A stretch of 64,000 bases of DNA from the NCBI RefSeq assembly GCF_900114005.1, contig NZ_FORM01000001.1, positions 62,001-126,000 of the forward strand. The letters run 5' to 3'. The position numbers were made by a program, and so were the translations under genes. The notes beneath the pieces were generated by a model. The model saw only the letters and a list, made by a program, of their open reading frames with translations. It had not been told where the DNA came from and did no database searches. Below, piece by piece: positions 45,435 to 54,436 of the stretch (its first letter is position 1; every line of letters begins with the position of its first letter). This DNA is from Olleya namhaensis (GTDB lineage: Bacteria; Bacteroidota; Bacteroidia; Flavobacteriales; Flavobacteriaceae).

Positions 45435-46535
45435 ATGTTTAAACACTTTTTTATAATCTGTTCTGGAGCAGATACCGATATTCTGAAAACATCCTCTAAT
45501 GGCGAACAAAATAAATACGCAGGAATAGGCGCTACCGTCTTTTTTACAGCAGTAATGGCTTTTATAGCTTCTAGCTATGCCCTTTACACCGTTTTTGATA
45601 ACGCATATATCTCTATTGGATTTGGTTTAGTTTGGGGGCTTTTAATTTTTAATTTAGACCGTTTTATTGTGTCAACCATCAAAAAAAGAGGTTCATTTTT
45701 TAATCAGTTGCTTCAAGCAACACCTAGACTAATTTTAGCCTTAATTATTGCTATAGTAATATCAAAACCTTTAGAACTTAAAATTTTTCAAAAAGAAATC
45801 AATCAAGTCTTATTAACAGAGAAAAATGCAATGACGCTTCAAAATCAAGACGATATTGCTTTACAGTTTTCACCAAAAGAAACCGAGTTAAAACAAAAAA
45901 TCAAAACTTTACAGACTAATATTGACACAAAAGAAGCTGAAGTAAATACGCTTTACAACACCTATATTACAGAAGCGGAAGGTACTTCTGGAACTAATAA
46001 ACTAGGAAAAGGACCTGTCTATAAAGAAAAACGAGACAAGCACGATACCGCGTTAGCAGACTTACAACTATTAAAAACAGAGACTAAGGATAAAATTACA
46101 GCTATTGAACTGGAACTGCTTGAGCTTAAAACAAATTACAACTTACAAGTAGCCAACACACAACCTATTATTGATGGCTTTGACGGTTTAATGGCCAGAA
46201 TCAATGCCTTAAACACGCTACCCTGGTTGCCTTCTTTTTTTATATTCTTATTATTTTTAGCTATTGAAACCTCGCCTATAATAGCAAAACTATTATCACC
46301 CAAGGGAGAATATGATTTTAAACTAGAAGATCAAGAAACAGCTATCAAAACGGTTGTTGAGCAACGTGTTCAAGAAAGAAAACTATCTGTAAAAGCTGAC
46401 TTTAAAATAAATGATAAAATTTATTCGGATTTATCAGAAGAAGATGAACTGTATCAATACAAACGTAAAAAAGCACGTGCATTAATGCAACTTCAAGCAG
46501 ATGCATTTTACAAACAACAAGAAAAAGCATTGTAA
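45435..46535 (+). CDS. DUF4407 membrane protein
   Basis: A 366-aa protein of the DUF4407 family: SGADTDILKTSSNGEQNKYAGIG at the start, LLIFNLDRFIVSTIKKRG, then ISKPLELKIFQKEI. It has three N-terminal membrane helices (about 28-50, 58-76 and 92-112), a long coiled coil at about 120-240 and a fourth helix near 257-275, then a cytoplasmic tail. Function is unknown. It stands alone, with a terminator shared with the convergent PhnA-like gene. Confidence 0.92.
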   Translation: MFKHFFIICSGADTDILKTSSNGEQNKYAGIGATVFFTAVMAFIASSYALYTVFDNAYISIGFGLVWGLLIFNLDRFIVSTIKKRGSFFNQLLQATPRLILALIIAIVISKPLELKIFQKEINQVLLTEKNAMTLQNQDDIALQFSPKETELKQKIKTLQTNIDTKEAEVNTLYNTYITEAEGTSGTNKLGKGPVYKEKRDKHDTALADLQLLKTETKDKITAIELELLELKTNYNLQVANTQPIIDGFDGLMARINALNTLPWLPSFFIFLLFLAIETSPIIAKLLSPKGEYDFKLEDQETAIKTVVEQRVQERKLSVKADFKINDKIYSDLSEEDELYQYKRKKARALMQLQADAFYKQQEKAL

Positions 46536-46536
46536 C

Positions 46537-46571
46537 AAAAAAGGCTTCAATTATTAATTGAAGCCTTTTTT
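46537..46571. terminator. Bidirectional terminator between DUF4407 and PhnA-like genes
   Basis: Near-perfect 35-nt palindrome AAAAAAGGCTTCAATTA-T-TAATTGAAGCC ending in six T, placed between two convergent genes. Confidence 0.9.
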
Positions 46572-46588
46572 ATATGTTGTCATTAAGA

Positions 46589-47167
46589 TTATAGTTTCTT
46601 AACGTATTCTGTAATAATAACGGTAAGTGTTGGTCCTACTTTACCTTCAATATAAGTTGCGTTTTCACGATCTAATCTAATATTTCTAACTGCAGTCCCT
46701 TGTTTAGCAACTTGGCTAGACCCTTTAATTTTAAGATCTTTAACTAAAACAACACTATCTCCTGTTTCTAAAATTACACCATTAACATCTCTATGGATAA
46801 TTTTGTCAGCTTCGTCTTTATGCTCATCCGTTAATCTAGCTATTGCTAAATTATCTTCATCCAAGTACATCATGTCTAACAAATCTTTTGGCCAACCTTC
46901 GCCTCTTAATCGTTGTAACATTCTCCAAGCCATAATCTGAACAGCAACGTGCTCTGACCACATACTATCGTTTAAACATCTCCAATGATTAACATCCATT
47001 TCTGTGTTTTTTTCGATTTGATCATAACAGGTACCGCAAACTAATACGCAAGTATCTACAGTTTCTGTTAATGATGGCGGAATATTATATTGTCTAGTAT
47101 CTGTTGGAGAAGTACACAACTCGCAAGTTGTATTACTTCTTTCTTCTAACATTTGAAGTACGCTCAT
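46589..47167 (-). CDS. PhnA/YjdM-like zinc-ribbon protein
   Basis: About 192 aa, started at ATG 47167 (MSVLQMLEERSNTTCELC); a longer reading from 47266 would overlap the manA end and adds no conserved sequence. It has an N-terminal zinc ribbon (CELC ... CGTC) and the C-terminal PhnA domain (GDSVVLVKDLKIKGSS ... KQGTAVRNIRL). Despite the phosphonate-derived name, the function is unknown. Convergent with the DUF4407 gene, downstream of manA. Confidence 0.82.
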   Translation of the reverse strand: MSVLQMLEERSNTTCELCTSPTDTRQYNIPPSLTETVDTCVLVCGTCYDQIEKNTEMDVNHWRCLNDSMWSEHVAVQIMAWRMLQRLRGEGWPKDLLDMMYLDEDNLAIARLTDEHKDEADKIIHRDVNGVILETGDSVVLVKDLKIKGSSQVAKQGTAVRNIRLDRENATYIEGKVGPTLTVIITEYVKKL

Positions 47168-47231
47168 GATAAGTTTTTTTTGATGCCAACAAATATAGTA
47201 AATGCTTTGTGTTTTGGCACTAAAATAAGGA

Positions 47232-48233
47232 CTAAGATGCTTGTTGTAAGTTTTGTGTTGAGTCACTACTTACAAATACTTCTAATAATTTTGCGTTGTC
47301 TGAGTTAAATGCAACTTCTTTTGCATTTGCTGGGATTAAAATAGTTTCTCCCATTTTTACGGTTTCAGTATGTAAACCTGCTGTTATATCTACTTGACCT
47401 TCTACACACATAAAAATAATAAAAGAATCGATGCTTGAGTAGTCTTTAACTTGATGGTTTGTAATATCCAAAATGTTAGTTGTAAAATATTCGCAATTAA
47501 CTAAACTTGCACTAGTGTTAGGTTGTAAAGCGTAATCTGCTTTACCATTAGAGTCAAATTGCTTTGTCGCTTGTTCTGCTAACTTTGTATGTAATTCTCT
47601 TTTTTGACCAGAATCATCTGTTCTATCCCAATCATAAACACGATAAGTAACATCTGAAGTCTGCTGTATCTCGGCTGCTAAAACACCCGCTCCAATAGCA
47701 TGTATTTTTCCTGCTGGAATAAAAAAGCTATCGCCTTTTTTAACTTGTTCTCTGTTAAAAACAGCATCTACATTATCTGCATTAATATGATTTAATACTT
47801 CTGGATTTACCGTTTTATCTTTTAAACCTAAAACAATATCTGCATTTTCATCACTATCCATTATGTACCACATCTCCGTTTTACCAAAACTATTGTGATG
47901 TTTTTTAGCCATTTTATTATCTGGATGTACTTGTACAGACAAATCTGTTTTTGCATCTAAAAACTTAATTAATAATGGGAAGTTATATCCAAAATGAGCA
48001 AAATTATCTGATCCTAAAAGCGTTGCTTCGTGAGTTGCAATTAGCGCTTTTAAATTAGTACCTTTATAAACACCATTACTAACTACAGATACATTTCCGT
48101 TTACATCAGAGATCTCCCAGCTTTCGCCAACATTATCTTTGTCAGTATCTTTTCCTAAAAGGTTTCCTAGTTTGTTTCCTCCCCAGATTTTCTCTTTTAA
48201 TATTGGATTGAATTTAATTGGATATACTTTCAT
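47232..48233 (-). CDS. manA: Mannose-6-phosphate isomerase, class I
   Basis: A 333-aa cupin-fold isomerase. Zinc ligands: QVHPDN (Gln/His) and KTEMWYIM (Glu), with a later AIGAG His region. It also has GESWEISDV near the N-terminus and QQTSDVTYRVYDWDR, where the active-site Arg lies. It interconverts fructose-6-phosphate and mannose-6-phosphate, supplying GDP-mannose or similar precursors. It lies on the edge of the polysaccharide cluster, 10 bp from the next minus-strand gene, so it may be co-transcribed with it. Confidence 0.94.
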   Translation of the reverse strand: MKVYPIKFNPILKEKIWGGNKLGNLLGKDTDKDNVGESWEISDVNGNVSVVSNGVYKGTNLKALIATHEATLLGSDNFAHFGYNFPLLIKFLDAKTDLSVQVHPDNKMAKKHHNSFGKTEMWYIMDSDENADIVLGLKDKTVNPEVLNHINADNVDAVFNREQVKKGDSFFIPAGKIHAIGAGVLAAEIQQTSDVTYRVYDWDRTDDSGQKRELHTKLAEQATKQFDSNGKADYALQPNTSASLVNCEYFTTNILDITNHQVKDYSSIDSFIIFMCVEGQVDITAGLHTETVKMGETILIPANAKEVAFNSDNAKLLEVFVSSDSTQNLQQAS

Positions 48234-48243
48234 AATTAGCGGT

Positions 48244-48741
48244 TTATAGTTTACTTAAATACTGACGGTTAACAAATTTATTCTTGACATTTAGCTTTTT
48301 CAAATACTCGACTACTGAAAATAGACTTTGAAATAGTGTTAATTTAATACCACGTTCTTTTAAATTTTCGACATTATAATCGACTATTACTTCATGGTTT
48401 TCGCTGATTGCTCTTACTAAACCATTTAATCCTTGGTATTTAATATTTAGCAAATTAGTTGAAATGTATCCTAAATGTTTTAGGTTAAATTGACTAAACA
48501 TAAATCTTGCTCCTGCTCTTACTGCCGAAACGTCTGACTTAAATTTTCTTATATCTACTACAGATACATTTGGTAATCCAGCGTCTTTTATTTCTTGTAA
48601 AGCATGCATTGTATTGTCTTTACTTGCATTATTAACTAAGCAAAACTGGATGTTATTTGACTGACGAAGTTGTTTTACAAAAATGTCTGTGTCTATATGT
48701 TTTTCGTTATTATGAAAAATTATTATGATACCTGTTTTCAT
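48244..48741 (-). CDS. Small GT2-like (glycosyltransferase A-fold) protein
   Basis: About 165 aa, started at ATG 48741 (MKTGIIIIFHNNEKHID). It resembles only the N-terminal half of family 2 glycosyltransferases: FHNNE at the first strand and CLVNNASKDNTMHALQEI (cf. FVNDGSKDKTLEVL in the next gene). The DxD-containing part is shortened and no acceptor domain is present. It could be a degenerate partner of the neighbouring fusion enzyme or a small nucleotide-sugar-binding protein. It lies in the minus-strand run of the response-regulator/GT2 gene. Confidence 0.6.
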   Translation of the reverse strand: MKTGIIIIFHNNEKHIDTDIFVKQLRQSNNIQFCLVNNASKDNTMHALQEIKDAGLPNVSVVDIRKFKSDVSAVRAGARFMFSQFNLKHLGYISTNLLNIKYQGLNGLVRAISENHEVIVDYNVENLKERGIKLTLFQSLFSVVEYLKKLNVKNKFVNRQYLSKL

Positions 48742-48767
48742 GATTTGGGGATTTAGAAAGTTGGTAA

Positions 48768-49949
48768 TTAGGCTACTTTTAGGTCTTTTGAGGTTGCTTT
48801 TGTGTGTTTCTTTTTTGATCTGTACACCCAAGCAATTTGCCCAAGTTGTCCAACAATTTTTATTGAATCTTTCATTGATAACTTAGAACCATCTGCATGA
48901 ATCCATCTTTTTAATGGCTGCTCACAAAGCATTGTTTTTGCTTCTTTTAATCCAAAATGGATACTCATTCTTTTAAAAATTTCTACATCAAAAATCCACT
49001 GTGTTACAAACTTTTTACCAAAAGCGATATCAATAACATCTTTATGGAAAATTTTAGCGCCACATTGCGTGTCTTTAAAGTCCATTTTTAAAATCTTTCT
49101 GATAATAAAGTTAATGGTTAAACTGATTATTTTTCTTGCAGATTCCTTTGTAATATTTGCTCCCATTCTAGAGATACGTGATCCACTTACAATTTTAAAT
49201 TCTGTAGTTTCGATAGTTTTAACTAAATCATCAAAATCTGCTAAGTCTGTAGATAAATCTGCATCTAAAAACCCGATGTAATCTAAATCTTCTTTTTCAG
49301 CCATGTGTAACATTCCTAAACGTACAGCTTCTGCTTTTCCTCCGTTTTTCTCACAATCATAAACTGTAATAAAATCTTCTCTTCCCTTTTGTAATTCTTT
49401 TAAAACTTCTAATGTTTTATCCTTACTTCCATCATTTACAAAACACAAATGGTAACCAGAGTTTTTATCTATATAAGTAATAAATTCTTCACTTAATAAA
49501 CGCTCTTCTTCATTATAACAAGGGATGACAACACCTACACAACGCTCTTGTATTATTACATTACTTTTAGTCACTGTGTTTTGTACTTCTGGAGCACCAA
49601 TTAATCGTTTTACACGTGCACTGATTTCGTTTAAGCTTAATGGCTTTTTCATGTAATCGTTAATACCTAATTCAAAACCTTCTGTTATTGTTTCGTCTTT
49701 GGTATCTCCCGATAAAACCATGATTGGCGTTTGAGAGTTTTTTGTAATTCTAATATATTTTACAACTTCCAATCCAGATACGCCTGGCATGTTTATGTCC
49801 ACAATTACTAGATCCGGACTAAAAGACTCAAATATCTCTAAACCTTTGTTGGCGTCTGTTTCTATTTTTACTTCGTATCCTAACTCTACTAATCTTTTTT
49901 GTAAAGGCAGTAATACTAATTGTTGGTCGTCTATTGCTAAAACTTTCAT
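48768..49949 (-). CDS. Response-regulator receiver domain fused to a family 2 glycosyltransferase
   Basis: A 393-aa protein started at ATG 49949. Residues 1-~120 are a CheY-like receiver: acidic pocket IDD (7-8), phospho-acceptor Asp51 (VIVDINMPG), Ser/Thr in MVLSGDT and Lys in YMKKPLS. After a ~25-residue linker comes a GT2 domain (about 142-385): GVVIPCYNEEERL, FVNDGSKDKTLEVL, DADLST (metal-binding) and QCGAKIFHK. It lacks C-terminal membrane helices, so it is cytoplasmic or peripheral. Phosphorylation would switch the sugar transfer directly. No sensor kinase lies in the window. Confidence 0.88.
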   Translation of the reverse strand: MKVLAIDDQQLVLLPLQKRLVELGYEVKIETDANKGLEIFESFSPDLVIVDINMPGVSGLEVVKYIRITKNSQTPIMVLSGDTKDETITEGFELGINDYMKKPLSLNEISARVKRLIGAPEVQNTVTKSNVIIQERCVGVVIPCYNEEERLLSEEFITYIDKNSGYHLCFVNDGSKDKTLEVLKELQKGREDFITVYDCEKNGGKAEAVRLGMLHMAEKEDLDYIGFLDADLSTDLADFDDLVKTIETTEFKIVSGSRISRMGANITKESARKIISLTINFIIRKILKMDFKDTQCGAKIFHKDVIDIAFGKKFVTQWIFDVEIFKRMSIHFGLKEAKTMLCEQPLKRWIHADGSKLSMKDSIKIVGQLGQIAWVYRSKKKHTKATSKDLKVA

Positions 49950-50036
49950 AATAAGTGTGTTTAAGTGTTGTTGATGGTACAAATGTACAGGAGAAAGCAG
50001 CCTTGAAATTGTTATTTAGTTTAACCTATAGTTAAG

Positions 50037-50064
50037 TGTCGACGAATGGTAGATTGCTGTAGAT
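50037..50064. promoter_or_regulatory. Shared 21-bp-spaced direct-repeat motif, site 1
   Basis: TGTCGA (50037) and TGTAGA (50058) exactly 21 bp apart, with GACGAATGG between. It is in the divergent spacer between the receiver-GT2 gene and the large membrane-protein gene. Matching motifs are at 57443 and 59932. The spacing fits LytTR-type response regulators. Confidence 0.6.
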
Positions 50065-50129
50065 AATTAAAAATCAAACCGCTATTATATTTATTTATCT
50101 TTACCATATTATTACAGCTTAGGCTTTAT

Positions 50130-53100
50130 ATGAAGGAAACCTCAAACAAATTTTTAATCACCGCCATTCTTTTAGCATTGGCGTTTCATGGTAGTGCCAT
50201 ATTTTTTACTTTGGAAACTACTTATGACGCGTTAATACACCTATTTTTTGCAGATCATTATGCAAACAGTTGGTTTGAACCTTGGAACTACGAGTGGTAC
50301 ACTGGTTTTACGGTACAAAGTTATCCGCCTTTAGTGCATCAAACCATTGGACTACTGTCCATGATTGGTGGCTTAAAGTTTGGAATGTTTAGTGTTGCCT
50401 TAATTGCAATTGTACTATTTGTTACTGGTACGTATCGTTTCTCTTTAATGATGACGGCTAATAAAACCGTTGCAGGTTATGCGTGTGTGTTGGCTGTGTT
50501 TAGCTCGTCGTTTGTAGAAACGCTTCATATTTTTGGACAGCTACCTAGTATCGTTGGGGTTTCGATTTTAATGCACGCTTTACCAGAAATTTATTTATGG
50601 TTAAAAACCGGTAAGAAATGGTATTTAGCAACCTCCTTATCACTAATAGCAGTCACGGTAACCTCACACCATGTGACGCCCATTTTTGGAATGATCTTTT
50701 TTATCTTTCCTTTAATAGGAATGGTAATTATGGATGTTTCGCGCGAGCAAGTCGACACCATGAAAGAAGTGACTTTCAAGCTATTTCTAAACAGTTTTTT
50801 TAAACTGTTTAAGCGTATTGTAAGTTTCGGGATGCTTTCATTAGTCTTAATTGTAGGTTGTATTTTTCCATATTGGCTAAACTCCAAAGCCAATCCAATT
50901 ACTCAGGTACCCATTCCGCATGGCTCTCGCGATAATTTCTTAGAAATCACATCCTCTGGCTTAGTCTTCTTTTTAATTCCTTGGGGAATTTTACTAATAT
51001 TATTACCCTATATTTTTTATAGATATTACAGCAAACGTTACTTGTTTTTTGGATTATCAATAACCATTTGCACCATATTAGGTACAGGAGGAACTACTCC
51101 CGTGCCTTTAAAAATGTTAGGCGAAACTGCTTTTAATATTTTAACCTTAGATAGGTTTACACTTTGGGCGTCCATATTATCTATTCCTTTAATGGGCGAA
51201 TTTGTGTATCGTTTTGTTGAAGGTGATTTAAAGGAACTTATTCAGTCTAAATTTGGCGCTATTTATCATCGTATTATTGGCGGAATATTAGCCGGACTTA
51301 TGGTATTTATGATTGTATTTACCATGAGTTTAAATTATTTTAGACCGTCACAACCACAGAAAATAAAGATGTTACCTATCGTTAATTTCTTAAATCAAGA
51401 CGATCATGATAAATGGCGTTTTTTAACACTAGGTTTTGGAGACCAAATGGCGTGGCTAAGTGCGCAAACTAATGCTATGACTGTTGATGGAAACTACCAT
51501 TCTGCAAGACGATTACCAGAATTAACCACACGACCAATAGAGCGTTTAGAAAACTCAAAATTTAAAGGTGTTGCCGGAATTGGATCACTACAGCAATTTT
51601 TAACAACGCCAGAGAAATACAATCTTAAGTACATATTTTCTAACGATAAGTTTTACGACCCCATCCTTTACTTTTGTGGCTGGCAACGTTTACGACAATT
51701 AGAAAATGGAATTATGGTTTGGGAACGCCTTAACATTCCGCCAGTATCCTCTATTTTACCTAAAGAAGATGTTGCAAAATGGGTGAAATTAATGTGGGGA
51801 ATCATTCCGTTTTTAACTGTTTTAATCGCCTTTATTTTAAACATACAAATGCTTTGGGTTAATGCTTTAAAAACACGTATTAAACCAGTTCCAGACTTTT
51901 TAAAGTTTCCGACTACCTATAATAAGTTTAATAGAAATGTTTTAAGAATCACCCACGTTTGGTCATTAATTCTTGCCCTAGCGGTGTTTTATGGCATCTA
52001 CTTATTCTATCTAAAAAACGATTCGCAACGCAGTCCAGAAAATGCCATTATCGCATATTACGATGCTTTAGATTTTAAAGAATTTGAAAAAGCGCACAGC
52101 TTAATAGATCCTGAAAACAACTTGCCAATAGCACAATATATGCTAGAGATATCGGTAACGGATGGTTTACTAAGTAGCTATGCAAAAATGGATGCTATTG
52201 AAACCGAAATTACAAAACGTAACGACAGTACTGTCTCTGCAAAAGTGACTAGTCAATGGATTACGCCTTTAGAGAAAATTGAAAAAATTGACTATAAATC
52301 ATTATCAAGGCGTAAAGGGAAATGGTATTTACAACCAGACGATTTAAATAACGATTTACCACCAGATCAACTATACTCTGATAATGCAACCAAGTATTTT
52401 AATCAAGGTAGACGCCGCATTACAACCGAAGCAACACACCATGAAGACATTTTAAAACAGCCTGTTTTAGAAGTTGTCTCAGCTAAATTAGTGCAGTATG
52501 ATGGTAGTTACGCTATAATTGGAGAAGTCCAAAACGTAGATAATGTCCCTGCAGATGTTATTTTAAAAGGCACACTTTATAACGATAACAACAAGCAACT
52601 AGCAACATATAATGCAAAGTACCACGTTAAGCATAAATTAATGCCTAAAGAGTCTAGTAGTTTCCGTATTAACTTTGAAGGTATTGCTTGGTCCAGAACG
52701 CAAGATTCTATTCCGGACACGTTTAATCCAGACGAATTCACACCTATCGAATTTGAAGAACAACCAACAAAATTTAACTTACAAGTTGCAGGAAATGTTT
52801 CGGGATCTGACTTATACAAAAACGTAGTGCTAAGTGCCATTAGCATTAAAGACAGTATTATAAACGGAAACTTATTTAATAGCGGCATCCAAGAGATTAC
52901 AATCCCTCAACTTTTAGTAACTTACTATGACGAAAATAAAGACATGGTTTGGGTAGATCACCTATTTGTAAAAGAAGGTGTAAGACAACAACGTAAACAA
53001 GATTTTGAATACCACATATTACAAGACGGTCAGGTGAAAATAATTAATACAGACATGAAAAACATTTTTGTAAATGGTTTACCAAACGATGCCATTGCTG

Positions 53101-53219
53101 GAAAAGTCGTCCCTAACAGAATTGAAAACCATAGCGATGCTCAATTACAAAAAATTGACCATCCTGATTTTAGTTATATTAAAATAGAAATTAACACATA
53201 CATAGGAAGCCCAAATTAA
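50130..53219 (+). CDS. Large multi-pass membrane protein, probable polysaccharide polymerase/GT-C-like (PTPS-related domain)
   Basis: A 1029-aa protein. Residues 1-~620 carry about twelve membrane helices with GT-C-like features: an early TYDALIHLFFADHYAN acidic loop, then YEWYTGFTVQSYPPL. This resembles the '6-pyruvoyl-tetrahydropterin synthase-related' membrane family linked to exopolysaccharide synthesis. The outer part has an NTF2-like domain (SPENAIIAYYDALDFKEFEKA, about residue 640-740) and two FxLYD-like beta domains (about 765-880 and 885-1029). It overlaps the next gene as TAATG. I favour a polymerase or lipid-linked-sugar transferase; the reaction is inferred. Confidence 0.65.
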   Translation: MKETSNKFLITAILLALAFHGSAIFFTLETTYDALIHLFFADHYANSWFEPWNYEWYTGFTVQSYPPLVHQTIGLLSMIGGLKFGMFSVALIAIVLFVTGTYRFSLMMTANKTVAGYACVLAVFSSSFVETLHIFGQLPSIVGVSILMHALPEIYLWLKTGKKWYLATSLSLIAVTVTSHHVTPIFGMIFFIFPLIGMVIMDVSREQVDTMKEVTFKLFLNSFFKLFKRIVSFGMLSLVLIVGCIFPYWLNSKANPITQVPIPHGSRDNFLEITSSGLVFFLIPWGILLILLPYIFYRYYSKRYLFFGLSITICTILGTGGTTPVPLKMLGETAFNILTLDRFTLWASILSIPLMGEFVYRFVEGDLKELIQSKFGAIYHRIIGGILAGLMVFMIVFTMSLNYFRPSQPQKIKMLPIVNFLNQDDHDKWRFLTLGFGDQMAWLSAQTNAMTVDGNYHSARRLPELTTRPIERLENSKFKGVAGIGSLQQFLTTPEKYNLKYIFSNDKFYDPILYFCGWQRLRQLENGIMVWERLNIPPVSSILPKEDVAKWVKLMWGIIPFLTVLIAFILNIQMLWVNALKTRIKPVPDFLKFPTTYNKFNRNVLRITHVWSLILALAVFYGIYLFYLKNDSQRSPENAIIAYYDALDFKEFEKAHSLIDPENNLPIAQYMLEISVTDGLLSSYAKMDAIETEITKRNDSTVSAKVTSQWITPLEKIEKIDYKSLSRRKGKWYLQPDDLNNDLPPDQLYSDNATKYFNQGRRRITTEATHHEDILKQPVLEVVSAKLVQYDGSYAIIGEVQNVDNVPADVILKGTLYNDNNKQLATYNAKYHVKHKLMPKESSSFRINFEGIAWSRTQDSIPDTFNPDEFTPIEFEEQPTKFNLQVAGNVSGSDLYKNVVLSAISIKDSIINGNLFNSGIQEITIPQLLVTYYDENKDMVWVDHLFVKEGVRQQRKQDFEYHILQDGQVKIINTDMKNIFVNGLPNDAIAGKVVPNRIENHSDAQLQKIDHPDFSYIKIEINTYIGSPN

Positions 53220-54436
53220 TGCTACTTAAACGCACATACATCTTTGTTTTAGGTTTGATTTTACTATCATCGTTTGCTATTGTGCAACACAATGACGCTA
53301 CTAACCCTATTCAATTAGTAACGACGCAAACAGATTATAATGTTGGTAAGCCAATTGTTTTAAAATTTACTGATTCAGAAGTCGAAAAACCATTATTGTA
53401 TTGTTCTAATAGTTATGGATCAACTTTAGTTTCGGCTATAGCCGAAGAAGGTACGCTTCAATATATAATTCCGGAAAACATAATCAAAAAAATTGGCGTT
53501 GTAAACTGGATAGTATTAGACAAAAATAAATCTGCTACCGGTCAATTTAATATTAATCCAAAAGCAGAAGTCGCAACCATGGAAACCTATATTGGACCTC
53601 CAAGTATTGAAGCCGGAGGAACAGACTACACCATGTTGGTAGTTATACCTACAGATTCTTTAGACAATCCTCTGCCAACAAACACAAAGGTTAATGCAAG
53701 GTTTCAGTTTTTAGCTTCCGAAGAAAATGACGACATCTTTACTAATAATTTAATTTCCTGGAGAAACATTAATTCTAAGCGAGAAAGCGGACGGATGCTT
53801 GTCTCTTCAGAAAGTTTAGGAATTAATTCTAAAGAATTTACCATTAATGTATGGGCTGCAATTCCTACAGATTTTAAAATTTCGGCAAAACGACCACATA
53901 ACTACGCCGACGGAAATCAGGTAACCACTTTTAATACCTCTGTAATTAAAGATAAGCAAGACAATGTGGTTAGCGATGGTACATTTGTTACCTTTTTTAT
54001 AACCAACGACCACGGAAATATTTTAAAAACCACAGGAACGACTATTAATGGAGTTGCACACTCTAAAATTATTCATCCTGATTTTAAAGACAACTGGAGC
54101 ATTAAAGCCTATGTTGATGGTATGGCAGAAAGCGATACAATTGCACTAAGTTACCAAAGTGTTATTGAAGATTTTTATGTTGCTTTTGCTAATAAAAATC
54201 GTGAAATTTTAGTTGGTCCTTTACAAAGTTTTATGGAGCAAATGATTCCGGATGGTTTACACGTCAAACTTTTAATTTACAAAGACAATGTCCTTATTGA
54301 CACCATTATAAAAACATCTTTTAATGGGTATGTTACTTTTAATTTAAAGCCTGCTGTTTATCAAAACGACACGTATCGTTTTAGTGTTGAAACTGCTGGA
54401 ATAAATAAAACATTTAATAACAAAAAACTATGGTAG
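53219..54436 (+). CDS. Exported multi-Ig-domain protein of the polysaccharide cluster
   Basis: A 405-aa protein with a single N-terminal hydrophobic segment (YIFVLGLILLSSFAIV), uncleaved anchor or signal, and beta-rich outer domains. The region near 125-230 (GPPSIEAGGTDYTMLVVIPTD) and the block near 230-310 (PHNYADGNQVTTFNTSVIKD...VSDGTFVTFF) resemble bacterial Ig-like domains of the big-1/invasin sort. It is coupled to both neighbours by overlaps (1 and 7 nt). It could scaffold or cap the glycan synthase; no catalytic residues are evident. Confidence 0.6.
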   Translation: MLLKRTYIFVLGLILLSSFAIVQHNDATNPIQLVTTQTDYNVGKPIVLKFTDSEVEKPLLYCSNSYGSTLVSAIAEEGTLQYIIPENIIKKIGVVNWIVLDKNKSATGQFNINPKAEVATMETYIGPPSIEAGGTDYTMLVVIPTDSLDNPLPTNTKVNARFQFLASEENDDIFTNNLISWRNINSKRESGRMLVSSESLGINSKEFTINVWAAIPTDFKISAKRPHNYADGNQVTTFNTSVIKDKQDNVVSDGTFVTFFITNDHGNILKTTGTTINGVAHSKIIHPDFKDNWSIKAYVDGMAESDTIALSYQSVIEDFYVAFANKNREILVGPLQSFMEQMIPDGLHVKLLIYKDNVLIDTIIKTSFNGYVTFNLKPAVYQNDTYRFSVETAGINKTFNNKKLW

